Below are positions 1 to 11,798 of a stretch of 64,000 nucleotides of DNA, one piece after another; the first letter of the stretch is position 1, and each line of letters opens with the position of its first letter. The notes beneath the pieces are model-generated. The model made no database searches. It was given only the letters and a program-made list of their open reading frames with translations, and had not been told where the DNA came from. Source of the stretch: Camellia lanceoleosa. Its lineage: Eukaryota; Streptophyta; Magnoliopsida; Ericales; Theaceae. The position numbers and the translations under genes are program-made. The stretch covers positions 79,419,217 through 79,483,216 of the forward strand of contig CM045762.1 in assembly GCA_025200525.1 (NCBI GenBank), written 5' to 3'.

Positions 1-1138
1 ATTTTGCTGTTATGTATAAAAATTTATTAAACTAAACTAATTATTTCTTTTCTCTAGTAATTTTAGTACTTATAATTTTATTTAAAATTTATATATGATG
101 TCACAGTTTGATTTCGATTGACTAAACGATTGAATGACCCTTGAGACTCAGTAATTTTTCCAGTTTGTTGAACAATTTGATTTTCAAAACATTGAGTGAT
201 AATATGATAGTGATGGTGTTATGGTGGTATGAAGGTGGTGGTGTGGTGGTGACAATGGTTGTTATGGTAGTAGTTGCTATGCATTAGATTTGTAGGGTGT
301 TGATGGTCTTTGGGTGGCACATGTGGCTTTAGACAAGATTTTAAAATATAAACAATATAGGCCTGCTGAACCAAATGGCATGGGTCCTATCTAGGCATAT
401 GGACCTAGAATTTTAATTTAATCACGAAAAAAAAAAAGTATGGATTATAACATAATTTTCTATTGACATAAAAAGTGTATATTAAAGGGAATTTTATGAT
501 ACACACTTGCACCCCTAGTTACAACTTTTGTATATTTGGTTATAATATATTGTAATATTAATTACGACATTATATTGATTATGATCAAAGAGTTATTTGT
601 TATACCTTACGCAGTGTTTAGTTATAACTTTTGTTTTTGTTTGTTTGTTTTTATTTTTATTTTATTTTTTATAGTTATGACTCCCATAATATTCAGTTAT
701 GCCATTTGTGGTAATCAAACTCACAAATGACATAACTTACATGAGGCTGTGTACCATAGCATTACCCTATATTATAATGGCAAATGTTTCGGTGTGCAAT
801 ACATATCATATGCAACACTACCACAAAATTGTGTAAATTTTCACAAACTTACAAAAAACGCATAAATTTGCACACTAGAGAATTTTCTATTAAAATATGT
901 AAAAATATGCATGTTTTATATCCATATTGAGTTATAAAAAGTAGCATATGTAACTCAATCTATCTTCTAAAGTGAGCCATATGAGTAACACAAAATAAAT
1001 GAATAACATGCTAGAAAATCATAATGCATCCTATTGTGTTGTCTAATTTTAAAAAAATTCATAGCTGAAAAGCACATTCCATTATAACCGTTAAAACTAA
1101 TAAAGTTAATAAAAGATGAATCAATGTATTATTGGGAG
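1..1138. other. AT-rich spacer, no gene seen
   Basis: AT-rich sequence with poly-A/T runs and a GGTGGT-rich stretch near 200-260. The longest open frames are short and hydrophobic, with no recognisable domain. I see no gene, RNA or complete transposon. Confidence 0.6.
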
Positions 1139-1905
1139 GATAAATTATTTTTTTGGATAAGTAAAAAGAAAACTTTATTATGACGATCAAGGTAGAAGGT
1201 ACAAAAATAAGCATTAACAAAGAAAGGCCAGTGCAACGTAGTATCAAAGCGAGCATAACCATCCCATCTATGTTGACACTGAAATGGAAACCCAATCATT
1301 TGCTAAGAACCACACCAAGTTGGTGAGTAACCAACTGAAACAAGCCAAACACTACACTAGCAAGCACCACACCTACCCAAACGTTAAAACAACGTAGCAA
1401 ACCCACTGCAGCAGGTTGCAAAAAAAACTCTCCCATGAAATCACAAAATCTCCCACAAAAAACAACCAGCTTCCATCTTACTACTCACTCTTGATCTTTA
1501 AATATTTCACTGTGAGAGTCCTCACACTTCCAATATTGGTGATGAAGTCGTTCATCGAAAAACAACCAGCTTCCACCTTAGATTTAACCCACATCGCCAC
1601 ATTGAGCATGATTTTTTCGCACAAAGCGATTCCATCAAAACTCTTACCTTTGAACACCATAGCGTTCCTTTCCAGCCATAAGTTCCACAAAATCACAAAG
1701 AACAATGAGACCCAAATCTGTCTCGCACACGTCTTGCATTTAGAGTGAAACCACCAGTCAATTGATCCAAAGAAATTTGTTGGACATACCCAATCAACCC
1801 CCCACCAGACTTGCAACGCAAAAGTAGATAAGAAGAGATCTCCTCCCCTTCACCACAAAACGAACACAAAGTATCACCACTGAGAGGGGAAATTATGCTG
1901 AACAA
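1139..1905 (-). mobile_element. LINE (L1-type) remnant, 3' end of ORF2
   Basis: Read on the minus strand, about 1700-1905 encodes a C-x2-C zinc-knuckle-like stretch (LCSFCGEGEEISSYLLLRC) as in the zf-RVT domain after plant LINE reverse transcriptases. In an adjacent frame, 1481-1816 encodes the typical following segment with WVSLFFVILWNLWLERNAMV. The two parts are in different frames, so there is at least one frameshift. The low end (1139-1165) looks like a LINE tail, with an A-rich run on the minus strand. No RT or endonuclease domain is present, so the copy is strongly 5' truncated and dead. The family assignment rests on motif recognition; exact ends are approximate. Confidence 0.65.
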
Positions 1906-2640
1906 TTGGGCCAGTCAGACAAACATGAGAATAGGTTGGGCTAAGATCTATGCGGCATTAGTCGTGGGCCGATTAGATAAACATAGCGTGAGGTTGGACC
2001 GAACAATGTGTGTGTCGGCCTGTATTCTAGGCCGGGCAGATGGGCTAATTGACATGAAGACTAGGGCCAAACAGTGAGTATTAGACTGGACGGATAGCCT
2101 GATATAGGCGTTAGCTGGGTAGACTTGGCCAACGCGCTGACCGTGTGGAAGGACTACATAAGCCTGAAATGAACTCTAATCGGCCTAGAAAGGAGTTTGG
2201 TCCGTCAAGTAAGAAGTTTGACCGGTTGAATGAATCTGGTATTCGCACAACTGGACAAACGTTGCACGACTTAATGGATCAGTTTTTGCCCGGTTGACTT
2301 AGTTCAAGTAAACTTGGTCAATGTAGCTATGTAAACTTGGACAGATGATAAGGGTGTTAAAGGAGGGTGATTGTTTAGTACTCTCGGAGTATGGACACGT
2401 GGTGCTCCATAAGATTTTGATTAGTGGAGAGACACAAGGGACCACGATTTATGTTGGGGATGAAGGAACAACATGGGGCTAACTAATTGGTGATTGGATT
2501 GGAGTATAAACACGTAGTACTCCTGGAGTATTGAATAATTTCCCTTTAAAGGATGGCCATTATCTTTTTAGAAGATGATTCCTAGTGAGACTCTATGGAT
2601 AGAAATGCAAGTCTTACTATGATTTTACCACGCAAAATGC
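1906..2640. other. unassigned spacer, probably old repeat
   Basis: More GC-balanced than its surroundings, with recurring phrases such as ggccgattag and ggccgggcag that suggest an old transposon fragment. No coding domain or terminal repeat could be identified. Confidence 0.35.
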
Positions 2641-2835
2641 ATAAAAGCTCAGGGGTTACCCTAGTGGAAGTAATTCAACTTTACTCACAGAACTCTTAGC
2701 TTTTCCCCATATTGATCTTAAGAGCTAACTTAAGCATCAAAGAGGTTTTCGGCACACACCTGTCGGTAAGCTCATCGGAGGGGCTTTCCGGCACACGCCT
2801 ACAGGTAAATTTATCGGAGTTTTGTTTTCAGGGAT
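2641..2835 (+). repeat. possible gypsy LTR remnant
   Basis: A run of text typical of the R/U5 part of plant Ty3-gypsy LTRs: taacttaagcatc, followed by two near-repeats of the form ggcacacrcctrcaggtaa at about 2750 and 2790. No TG..CA ends or target duplication were found. Judged by resemblance only. Confidence 0.25.
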
Positions 2836-3719
2836 TCAAGTTTGATCACGAGGAGTACGCATGCGACGAATAGTTAGTGCTCGTACAACCACCATTTGGA
2901 ATATTTCTCCAATGGTGCTATAACGCCTTTGATGGGATTCTACCTTGCACAACTTGCCAACAAAAAAAATCTGTTTTTTGAGAGGAGCAAAATTGTTCCA
3001 TAAATGCCCTCCAAAACCCTCACGGAAGACCTCCCCTTTCATTGATATTAGAGTACATGTTTTTTACCGAAAAAGTACCTTGACTCTCTCCTTTCCAAAA
3101 AATTTGATCGCCAGCCCCATGATTCAATCTGACTCTTCTTAAAAACGCACACATTCAAAGAATCAAGTTCCCATTGACGAAGGTCTCTTCTGAACACTAA
3201 ATCCCACTGCCGAGATTGAATTTTGTTTTCTTTCGTCGGCCCAACCTCTCTTATTGATACTTCCTTTTGACTTGATAGTAAAAATAAATGAGGGGAAAAA
3301 AAAAAAAAAAAAAAAACCCTTGATTGCCTCTATATTATCAAAATTTTCATTTTCCACTTTGATCCACATGTTTCATAGATTTACAAGAGGTGACCACTTA
3401 AATTTGTTATTTTATTTCATTTTATCTTTTTAAAAACCTAGTGGAAGTAATCACTTAATTTTAAAATAAAAAACATATTGTTTGAGAAATTTAATAACTA
3501 ATACCAATATAGTAATTTTTTTTTGTTGATGAAATTGCAAAGAGGCAATCTTGCCTACTTCCCAACTGAGTTCATCCTTGATCCTATCCTCTCCCAAAGA
3601 AGAGCTGGACCCTTGATCTAGCCATGGCCAATTTTATTTTTTATTTTTTTTATCAGTAAAAAAAAAAAAAAAATTTATTAATGCAATTCACAGAAATACA
3701 AAACAAATAACATTAATAA
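2836..3719. other. spacer without recognised features
   Basis: Contains long A and T homopolymers (3297-3316, 3658-3674). Short open frames on both strands show no recognisable domain. Confidence 0.45.
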
Positions 3720-3972
3720 ATCAGTGTTTACTCTCTGTTCTTGTTCTTTATGTTTGTTTTTTCTCCCTCTTAGTTGGCACCTTGCTACCTGTGTTTTCTT
3801 CCTTGTTCATTGGGGCGGCATCTAATTGGGTTGTCTTGAAGGTGCCAATCTCATTAGGATGTTCTTGCTCAGCTATGATGCATCTTGTCCCAATGCTTAT
3901 TGATGTATTCTCTGCTTTCTTGATTTATCATCAATAACATCTTCTCTTTTGCCGATAAAAAAAAATAATAAT
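3720..3972 (+). mobile_element. possible LINE 3' tail
   Basis: Text resembling the 3' end of plant L1 elements: atcatcaataacatctt then ttttgccgataaaaaaaa with an A-rich tail (3957-3980). No coding part is left. The call is by resemblance only. Confidence 0.3.
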
Positions 3973-4506
3973 AATAAATCATTAAAGTGCAAGAAAGCAT
4001 TATGGCTAAAAGGAAATATCTAGATTAGGTTGCCACATGGACATATTCGATTAGGTTAACAATCAAACATGGACTTTTTACGGTACAAGGAGGAAACCTT
4101 ATGACAATCATTTGTTGATTGATAGTCATCTCAGTCAATTATATATGTATATATATATATTCAATCATTTTGTTTTTGTTGGTTGATTTCTTGCTAACCG
4201 TTCTATAGTTAAGCTGCATGTTCGATGCATTGCATTGAGTGTAAGTTTTTTTGAATTTCCCTAGTAGATAAATATTCATACTTTGTTTTCTTTCTTGCAA
4301 TATTTTGTATTTGCTTCCAGTTAGACTATAAAAGCTTCATAATAACATGTTTTGAAAGACATGAAAAAGAAAGATAATTTTTTTCTCCTATCATTAAGCA
4401 GGGATTCCATCGAGTTATCCAAAACAGAGCGAGCAACTACAAGGTCTGCAGTTTTTATTGGTAACAAAATTACTTTATCATAGATACATGTGCCTTATTC
4501 CTCTCT

Positions 4507-6372
4507 TTGTTTTTTCGTTTTTTATTATTTATTTTTGGTTTGTACATAGTCTATGCTTGGCTTGGTGGAATTCAGAATGCAAAACAAAAGCACCACTCTG
4601 CAAGTAATCTGGCAAAAAAATTGGTAAACAATGAAAGGGACTGGATTGGCTACACAAATTTTAAACTTAAAGATTGTGCGCCCTGTTATTGGCTTTCATT
4701 GACAAAGACACAAACACAGACGCAGACGGAGACGGAGACAGAGGCACAAACACAGGCACAGAGAAAGATATTGAATGGAACGAAAAACCCACTTATTGAA
4801 GCAACAAAGGATGGCATCGATGAGTTGGTAATCGGAATCCTTGAGAAATTCCCTTACGCTGCATATGGCTATGATGAGAATGGAAAGAACATACTCCACA
4901 TAGCAGTGGAGCAGAAAGATAGATTTCTATATAACTACTTCATGAAGAAGATTATTTCTAAAAAGGATATGGTGGCAGATGTTGATGATGAGGGCAACAC
5001 TATATTGCATCTTGCAGCCAGCCTCGGAACAACTCCTAGAGTTCTTCTTGGACGTTTAAACCAGATGACATGGGACATATGCTGGTTTACGGTATTAACT
5101 CCCCATTTCTCCTACTAATTTTTCATGCATAAGCCCGCATGTGCAATTCCATGTTACAAACTTCTCCCACGTCACCTCTCTAAGTTACTCTAATTTGGTC
5201 TGTATAGTTTAATTGTCCCTCCACTCAAGCCAACTAGTATATCTACCATCGTATCAAAGGCCTCGTGAGCCAAGTCTCTATCTCAGTTATGTTTGTCTCA
5301 TCTCGGGTTTTGTCTCACATCACCTCTTTTAGCTACTCAAATGGCTCATATTTCTCTTATCTCACGATTTTTACCACATCACCTCCTTAAGTGACACAAA
5401 CTTTTAGTCTATATACTTTAGATACCCCTCCTCGCCAACATAATAATTTCTAGTTGACCATGTTCCTCAAAGCAATTGATTTTGATGATAATGTTACGTA
5501 CAAGTTCCATCCTTGAGCATAAGAGTAATGCTACAATGACCATATTTATATACCACAATGGATTGATTGGTTGAATTAGTTTTACTACTCATGTCTATTA
5601 CCAATGTACTGATATCACATCACATGATTAAAATGTGGTATATAAATATGGTCATTTTATTATTACTCTATGCATAAACTTAATCAATTGGGATTCTTCT
5701 TCTTCATATTTTCATTTATTTATTCATTTATTTTTGCAGCGTGTATTGTATGAACACAAGTTCCTAGAACATTTCCTAGATCATAAAAACATTGATGGGA
5801 AGACTGCGAGAGATCTATTTATAGAAAATCACTCAAACCTAAAAGAACAATCTGAGAAAGCACTCAAAGATATGAACAATAGTCTAATGGTGGTTTCTGT
5901 TCTCATTGGCACCGTCAACTACACAGCACTTTTTACTATCCCTGGAGCTTTCGATGGAAAAACTGGTCTTCCAGTTCTTAGACATACAAATGAACATGAG
6001 CTTAACATCTTCAATTCGTACGTTACTATGACTCTGATTTGTTCTCTATTCGCTTTGATAATGATGCTTTCAGTTCAATTGTCAAGGTTTCGTAGCAATG
6101 ATTTCTACGTGGCTTTGCCATTGAGATTTTTTTTTGCTATGCTTGCCTTGTTCATATCCTTAATCTCAACCGTCCTGGCATGTTCCCAAGCCTGTGTTCT
6201 TGAAGCGATGACCGGTGTGCAAGTCATGGCTTGGTCGACTCTGTTATCATCCGGTGTTGTGTTGGGCCTAATTTTCGTAGACACAGTTTACCTGACCGTG
6301 ACTTACATATGTTTTGCCGCACGTTGGTCACTTTACTATAAAGGGCAGGAATCTTTAGATCTCATTTTTTAA
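4507..6372 (+). CDS. ACD6/ITN1-like ankyrin-PGG domain membrane protein (two exons)
   Basis: Exon 1 ends at 5091 (ACG|GTATTA). Exon 2 is 5740-6372, after the acceptor tttttgcag; both junctions are phase 0. The joined frame is about 405 residues. Exon 1 has a family-typical segment (NAKQKHHSASNLAKKLV), a low-complexity TQTQTETETEAQTQ run, then ankyrin-type repeats containing NGKNILHIAVEQ and EGNTILHLAAS. Exon 2 has DGKTARDLF followed by the PGG domain and four hydrophobic segments, with LIGTVNYTALFTIPGAF diagnostic of the domain. Family members are plasma- or endomembrane proteins in defence, cell death and salt signalling; the role here is inferred. The first 14 residues may be intron: an acceptor tttgtacatag ends at 4549, and a 42-bp exon is possible at 4402-4443. 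Relatives are usually 550-700 residues with more N-terminal ankyrins, so this is a short or 5'-truncated paralogue. Confidence 0.85.
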
Positions 6373-6818
6373 TGTTTGATTTTATCCATCCAATAGTTTA
6401 TTGTGTAAGTGTGGCTATCTTTGTAAGTAAATTGATTTGTACTGAATGATGACCATTGAATAAGGGCTCTTCAATTGTTTAAGCTAATTAATAACATACA
6501 CTATGAGTTGTTAATGAATGTGTTTGTTTTCATTTCACGTATATGTTTTTTCATATATATATATACATACATATTTCCATCCTCAACAATTAATGTGGCT
6601 ACGAGTCCATCTTGATAATCTGGATTGTTTATTTTTTTGACTACGTAGATCATCTATGAAGAAACTTAGATCGATCCAGCCACGTAATTTATGATATTTA
6701 CTTACAAAAAAATAAATGACAAATATTATTTGCAAACTAGACTATTTTTGTGGGTGACAAATGTTAAAAACTAATGTGGCTATGGTTATTGGACTGATTT
6801 TATTTTTTTATGAATGAT
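6373..6818. other. 3' UTR and downstream spacer of the ankyrin/PGG gene
   Basis: Follows the TAA at 6370-6372. An aataag signal-like hexamer lies near 6459; the exact polyadenylation site is not determinable. Simple (TA)n at about 6556. No other gene seen. Confidence 0.45.
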
Positions 6819-7207
6819 CACTACAAAATATTAAAGTTTTAGAGATCAAAATTTAGGAACAAAATTATATTTTTAGGGACTAAATATTTTTCTTGCGAAA
6901 AATGTCGCTATTATATTTTTAACAACGAAAATTAGATATTAGTGATGAATTATTATCTCTTTGGAACCAAATTTTTTGTCTAAAAAAATATACCATTTTG
7001 AGACCAAATTATTTTGCCCCTAAAAGTCTATTTATTAGTAACATTTTTAAAATTTTGTCTCTAAAAGCCTTGTTTCTGACTTTTCAGGACAATTTTTTAG
7101 CCATTATCCTTACGACGATAGAAATTGATCTAAGTACCTTTTGCAACAAAATTTTTACTTTTAGAGACCAAAACATTTGATTTCTAAAACTCTTATATAT
7201 TATAGTG
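6819..7207. mobile_element. CACTA-type MITE, 389 bp, TSD gat
   Basis: Begins cactacaaaatattaaag and ends tatattatagtg. The terminal ~30 bp are imperfect inverted repeats (compare gttttagagatcaaa at the left with tttgatttctaaaac at the right). The 3-bp flanks are identical: gat at 6816-6818 and gat at 7208-7210. CACTA ends plus a 3-bp duplication are the signature of the superfamily. It has no transposase and is non-autonomous. Confidence 0.85.
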
Positions 7208-7210
7208 GAT

Positions 7211-8841
7211 CTATATGTGATCTAAAAAAGGAATGGTTAGAATTATAGAAATGCGACGTGTGATAGGCCCATGAACCAGTGACACAGTGAAAATTTGATA
7301 GGGGACATGAGCCCAAATATCATTTTGGTTATTTATTTATTTGGTAAAAAATCTTCTTTGTGAATTATTTGCCCTAGCAAGGTAAATTTAGTGGTAAAAT
7401 TTTCTACAATATCATCAAAAAAGAATAAAAAATTATTGGCATGATATGGTATATATATATCTTGCAAGAGAGGAAAAGCAATATATTTCAAAGCACTCAA
7501 AAACTCCAACTTCACTGCTACGAAACATAAAACATGATATTCAAAACAACATTCTTCAACCTCACTATCAAAGCAACAACTAACTCAATCAGTCTATTTG
7601 TAAAAGTTGGTTAACCCCACGACACATCTTTTCTCATCATAGATTTATTTTCTTTTGTTAACTAGACGGAGGTCCTATCAATTATTTTAACCAAAATCAT
7701 TTTATTCGTGCCATTTATGAAGGGAGTCACTATTCCAATTATACTTTATTTCAAATACACTCTCTTCTTTATCTTTATTATACATAGTTATTATTCCTAT
7801 TCTATACACTCCCCCTTCTATGGATAATAAGAACGCAGAAGAGAGTGCATTCAGAGCAAATTCAGAGCAAATTGGAGTGGGAATAGCAGCTTTCTTTATG
7901 AATTATATATATTTTGATTGAGTACTGCTATAAACACATCTTTATCAATTTAGAAATTATTCAAAAATTAATCTCCACCACACCTTACATGTTAATCTCC
8001 ACCACACAATCACCCATCCAAAAAATTCTGGACGGATATATCTGTGTCTCCAGACATTCTCATTTTGATTTTATCAACTATAAAAATGCATAGCTTCCAT
8101 CTCTAAAGAGGGCATCTACCTTATTTTTGGGCAAATTATATTGCTAGTCTTGTGATTTGATCGTTGTGTCATTTTGGTCCTTATAATTTTAATTGGCTTG
8201 ATTTTGATTATGAATTTTTTAGTTTGTCTCAAATTGATCCAATTAATTCTAATTGTTATAATCTTTTATGGCAAATGTGCACATGAACAACACGTGTCAA
8301 ATTTTTATGAGTAGAATTATAAATTTTATTAATTTAATGACTTAATCTTAACTAACTCAATGAACATTTTCAATCAAATATTCTAACGACCTTAAATTAA
8401 CCGAAAATCTAAAATTAATGATTAAAATTGTGTTAATTGAAATTGTAATGAATAAAATGACACAAATGACAAAATATAATCAAAGGGATAAAGCCTCCAG
8501 CTCGACATCAGCTCATCATGATTAGCATTAGCTTACTGCTAGTCCACACCAAAGTGCAGTCCCAGCAGAACAGAGGAACATTACTCAGCTCAACAAATTC
8601 TATTGTAGCAATAATTAGTCAGAGTTAGTGTAAGTTGTAACTATGTAGTTACTTAAGCACGTTTGGGACGCAATAAATAAGTTGTTCATTAATTTATTAA
8701 CTTATTTTAATTATATTATTTTCTTAATTTTTTAGACATCTTTTTGTAATAAATTAAAAAATAAATCATACCCAAAACAATTCTGGTTAAGCTCAAGAGT
8801 TAATACTTAACTCATGATTAGTTAGAATCAATCATTCATTG
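7211..8841. other. spacer with two possible old inverted-repeat elements
   Basis: No gene. An imperfect inverted repeat spans about 7727-7892 (cactattccaatt at the left against aattggagtgggaatag at the right, both followed inward by a ctctctt/aagagag arm). A second lies at about 8147-8470 (tgtgtcattttggtcc against aatgacacaaatgac). Either may be an eroded MITE; neither has a clear target duplication. Confidence 0.35.
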
Positions 8842-9028
8842 AATAACAGCCTTTTTTTTTTTTTTTTTTTGGATGTTAGGCTTCTCATCCTTTGCAAAAT
8901 ACAAAATGTTTGCCTCCTTAAGTCAACTTTCATTAGAGAGAATTAAACCCATAACCTTCCTTTAGAGGCTAAGCATTTAAGAAAGTTATGGTGGCCAATT
9001 AGACTGCCTAATTGGTTATAACAGTCTT
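8842..9028 (-). mobile_element. SINE-like insertion, antisense
   Basis: On the minus strand this reads as a short element ending in an A-tail (the T run at 8851-8870), with a pol III B-box-like gggtttaattc in its 5' half. It is bounded by near-identical direct repeats, ataacagcctt at the left (8843-8853) and ataacagtctt at the right (about 9018-9028). Size (~165 bp), A-tail and duplication fit a tRNA-derived SINE. A-box not confidently placed. Confidence 0.55.
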
Positions 9029-9672
9029 TCTTCATGCTATTGATGGGAAAAAATTCATGTTTGGTTAACTTTTGTGATTTGATTTTCAGTTTTTTCATTT
9101 TTTGTATTTGTATTTGTATTTGTATTTTTTTTTGTCTTCTAGTTTTTTTTTATTTATTTATTTTGTATATATATATTTGGCAATAGTTTTTTTTAGATGT
9201 ACTAAAAGGAAATATATTTATGAAAAATCTTAAAAAGTTCATTAAAGATTTAAAAAAAAATTAATTACTTACATGTGCTTGTATTTTTTGTTTGGATTCA
9301 TTACACTTGCGTCCCTTGAGGTTTGAAAAAAGATACAATTAAACCTACACTTTTGCCATGATTACAGTGGTTTTTCCAAAAAAAAAATTAATTCAAATAA
9401 TAGTTTTTTTTTTTTTTTTTTTAAAGCAAAAAGATCTTACTGATGTATCAAATAATAGTTAGGTCTGTTTTCATCAATAATTCATTAATTGTATCAACAA
9501 ATAAATGTTGTCAATTCTGTTCAATTAAAATGTATAATTATCTTAATCTTCATTTAAAACACCATTTATTAGGACTTAAAATTTCAACATTGTCAACACC
9601 ACATCACTCAAGTTAACTTCTTCTATAAGGAAAATTCTGTTTGTAAATTATTTTTCCTCGTGAAATGAAACT
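9029..9672. other. AT-rich spacer
   Basis: Homopolymer and (TTTGTA)n-like simple sequence around 9100-9130, and a T run at 9402-9421. No gene or complete repeat recognised. The last five bases (aaact, 9668-9672) are the target duplication of the following copia element. Confidence 0.5.
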
Positions 9673-10661
9673 TGTTGGAAATTATGGTTTTATAGGCTTT
9701 ATTTTGGCCAACTTTGAATCCAAAATTGAGTGGGACCCGTACATTTTTTAGGGTGGGTCCAAAGAGGTGACGTGTTCCTTGTCGCATGGCAAGTCGCATG
9801 GTAAAAAGGATTCTTCAAAACCATTTATGAGTGAATGGGAAGTAGACGTCGTTTTCGGGTTTGTGGAATGCACTATTAAAGAGTAAAATGTGGATTTCCT
9901 TTGTAATATTTGTCCCACATTGAAACTTTAATAGAGTTTGTGTATGTATATAAGCTCTAGGTGGACAAACATGGGTTGGGCCCCAAGAGGCACCCTAAGT
10001 TTGTAGAAGAGAGGAGTTATGGTCAAAGTGAGCCTTGGCTCAAAACACCACATGCGCGCGCCGCCGCTGCTGGTAAACCGAGCCTTGCCAAACGCGACTG
10101 TGTGTATGAAATTAATTCAAATTTCCTGTCCAAAGAGTGCCTCCTCCGAGTCTAGTTTCAAATAGATTTTTCAAACTTTTTTTAACAGTTTGCACTGAAC
10201 AGGTTCAATTTCGTTCCTAGACCTGTTCAGTTTTTATCTGTTTGGCCCTTCCAAAGGGTCACCAATTTGCCTATAAATAAAGGATCATTCCAGTATATTT
10301 TCACATCAAAAAATAAATAAATTTAATTTTTTTCCATTTTTTCTCTCTGTGGGCAGTGTTCTTCATACTAGTTTTTTAAAGAAATTTCTGAGAGTATAGA
10401 ACACAAGTTTTAGTTCACCGTACAGATTGTTTGGAGTGCTACTACAATCTGTGTAAGATCATTGTATCCTGGGAGATAGACGTCATTTATCCGTAAGCAC
10501 CGAAACGGGGCGAATCTATCTTAAGGACAGAGTGTCACACACTCGACTTGATCATTTATGTACTTATTCATTTCGGTAAATAAATTCTGTAAGTAATTTA
10601 TTTTTATTTTTTTTTGATTTGTTTCATATTATTTTATTATACACAGAAGATTGTTCCAACA
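9673..10661 (+). repeat. 5' LTR of the copia element (989 bp)
   Basis: Starts tgttggaaattatgg, ends ttgttccaaca; the terminal TGTTGGAA/TTCCAACA are inverted. It lacks segments of 40 to more than 100 bp present in the 3' LTR, chiefly near 10090 (between the gagccttgcc and gaaattaattc text) and near 10240. A TATA box lies at 10272-10279. A short frame at 9961-10155 is inside the LTR and is not a gene. Confidence 0.95.
10272..10279 (+). promoter_or_regulatory. LTR TATA box
   Basis: tataaata in the context gcctataaataaagg, matched at the same place in the 3' LTR. The usual pol II promoter position of an LTR. Confidence 0.6.
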
Positions 10662-11178
10662 ATCTTAATACAGATTCGAATTATTTTGTTTATACAGAAT
10701 TTTTTGTTTGTTTATTTTTTTTCATTTTTTCTTCTTACAGAAATTATTTTTTTATGCTTATACAAAATAATATTCTGGTTAGAAAATAAAAATAGTAGTA
10801 ATATACTGTTTGACAAATAGTAGTAATATACTGTTTATTTTCTTTGACAACTAGTAGTAATATACTGGTAATCATTAACAATTTCAGAATATTCATTTGT
10901 GAAGTTGGTCAGAAGTTAATTTTGGTTTTTAGAAATAATTTTTGAGTGTTCATTACTTAAAATTCTGTTTTCAGTATTTTAATTTTTGAAGTGTTACAGA
11001 AATATTTTTCTGTGTGGGATTAATTTGTTTAAATAAAATATTATTTTCAAATTAATTGAAAATAAAAGTTACAATTTTTGTTTATTTTATTTTTACAGAA
11101 TTAAATTATGTGTTTATGGTTTAATTTTCTATATATTATAAAATTCTAATTCTAATTTTGTTTTATAATTTAGAATTC
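10662..11178 (+). other. copia 5' leader
   Basis: AT-rich stretch between the 5' LTR and the gag start. It contains two to three near-repeats of agtagtaatatactgtt (10791-10870). The primer binding site should lie at its very start (atcttaatacag...), but I do not recognise a tRNA complement. Confidence 0.5.
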
Positions 11179-11798
11179 ATGGCTACTGAAACTAGTCAGA
11201 CTGATGTTCAGACCAGTACTAGTATGGTGACTGCAATTGTTCGAAACCCTTCTTTTGTTGTGATTGTGCCAGCCAATCACGGTGAAAAGCCAGAGAAGTT
11301 CTTAGGGACTGATTTTAAAAGATGGCAGCAGAAAATGCTGTTCTCTCTCACTACTCTGAACCTGGCTCGTTTTCTCCGTGAAAATGCTCCTACTCTAAAA
11401 GAGGATGAAACCGACCGACAAGTGGTTACTGCGGTCGGTACCTGGAAATATGTTGATTTTCTTTGCCGAAACTACATCTTGACTGGACTTGATAACACAT
11501 TGTACAACGTTTACAGCCCTATCAAGGCAACAAAGGAATTTTGGGAGTCTTTGGAGAAAAAAAATACAAAACAGAAGATGCTGGCTCGGAGAAATTCGTA
11601 GTTGGCAAATTTCTGGACTTTATGATAGTTGATTCTAAGACTATGATCACCCAAGTTCAAGATCTCTAACTTATTCTGCATGACATTCATGCAGAAGGCA
11701 TATCTCTCAGTGAATCCTTCTAAGATGCTACCTTCACTGAAAAATTACCACAAGGCTGGAAGGAATTCAAGAACTACCTCAAACACAAGCGCAAATAA
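11179..11798 (+). pseudogene. copia gag, N-terminal part, frameshifted
   Basis: An ATG at 11179 (MATETSQTDVQT) opens a gag frame of the plant copia type, with KFLGTDFKRWQQKMLF near residue 45, where copia gag proteins carry the conserved F.G..F..W motif. The frame breaks at the A8 run near 11558-11565: the first frame stops at 11601, and the gag-like text continues in another frame with further stops near 11670 and 11796. It encodes the capsid-like structural protein of the virus-like particle. Not functional as it stands. Confidence 0.8.

Noticed and set aside
536..730. 64-residue hydrophobic frame
   Set aside because: AT-rich random translation; no start context or homology seen.
9961..10155. 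64-residue frame MDKHGLGPKRHPKF...
   Set aside because: Inside the copia 5' LTR and broken in the 3' LTR copy.
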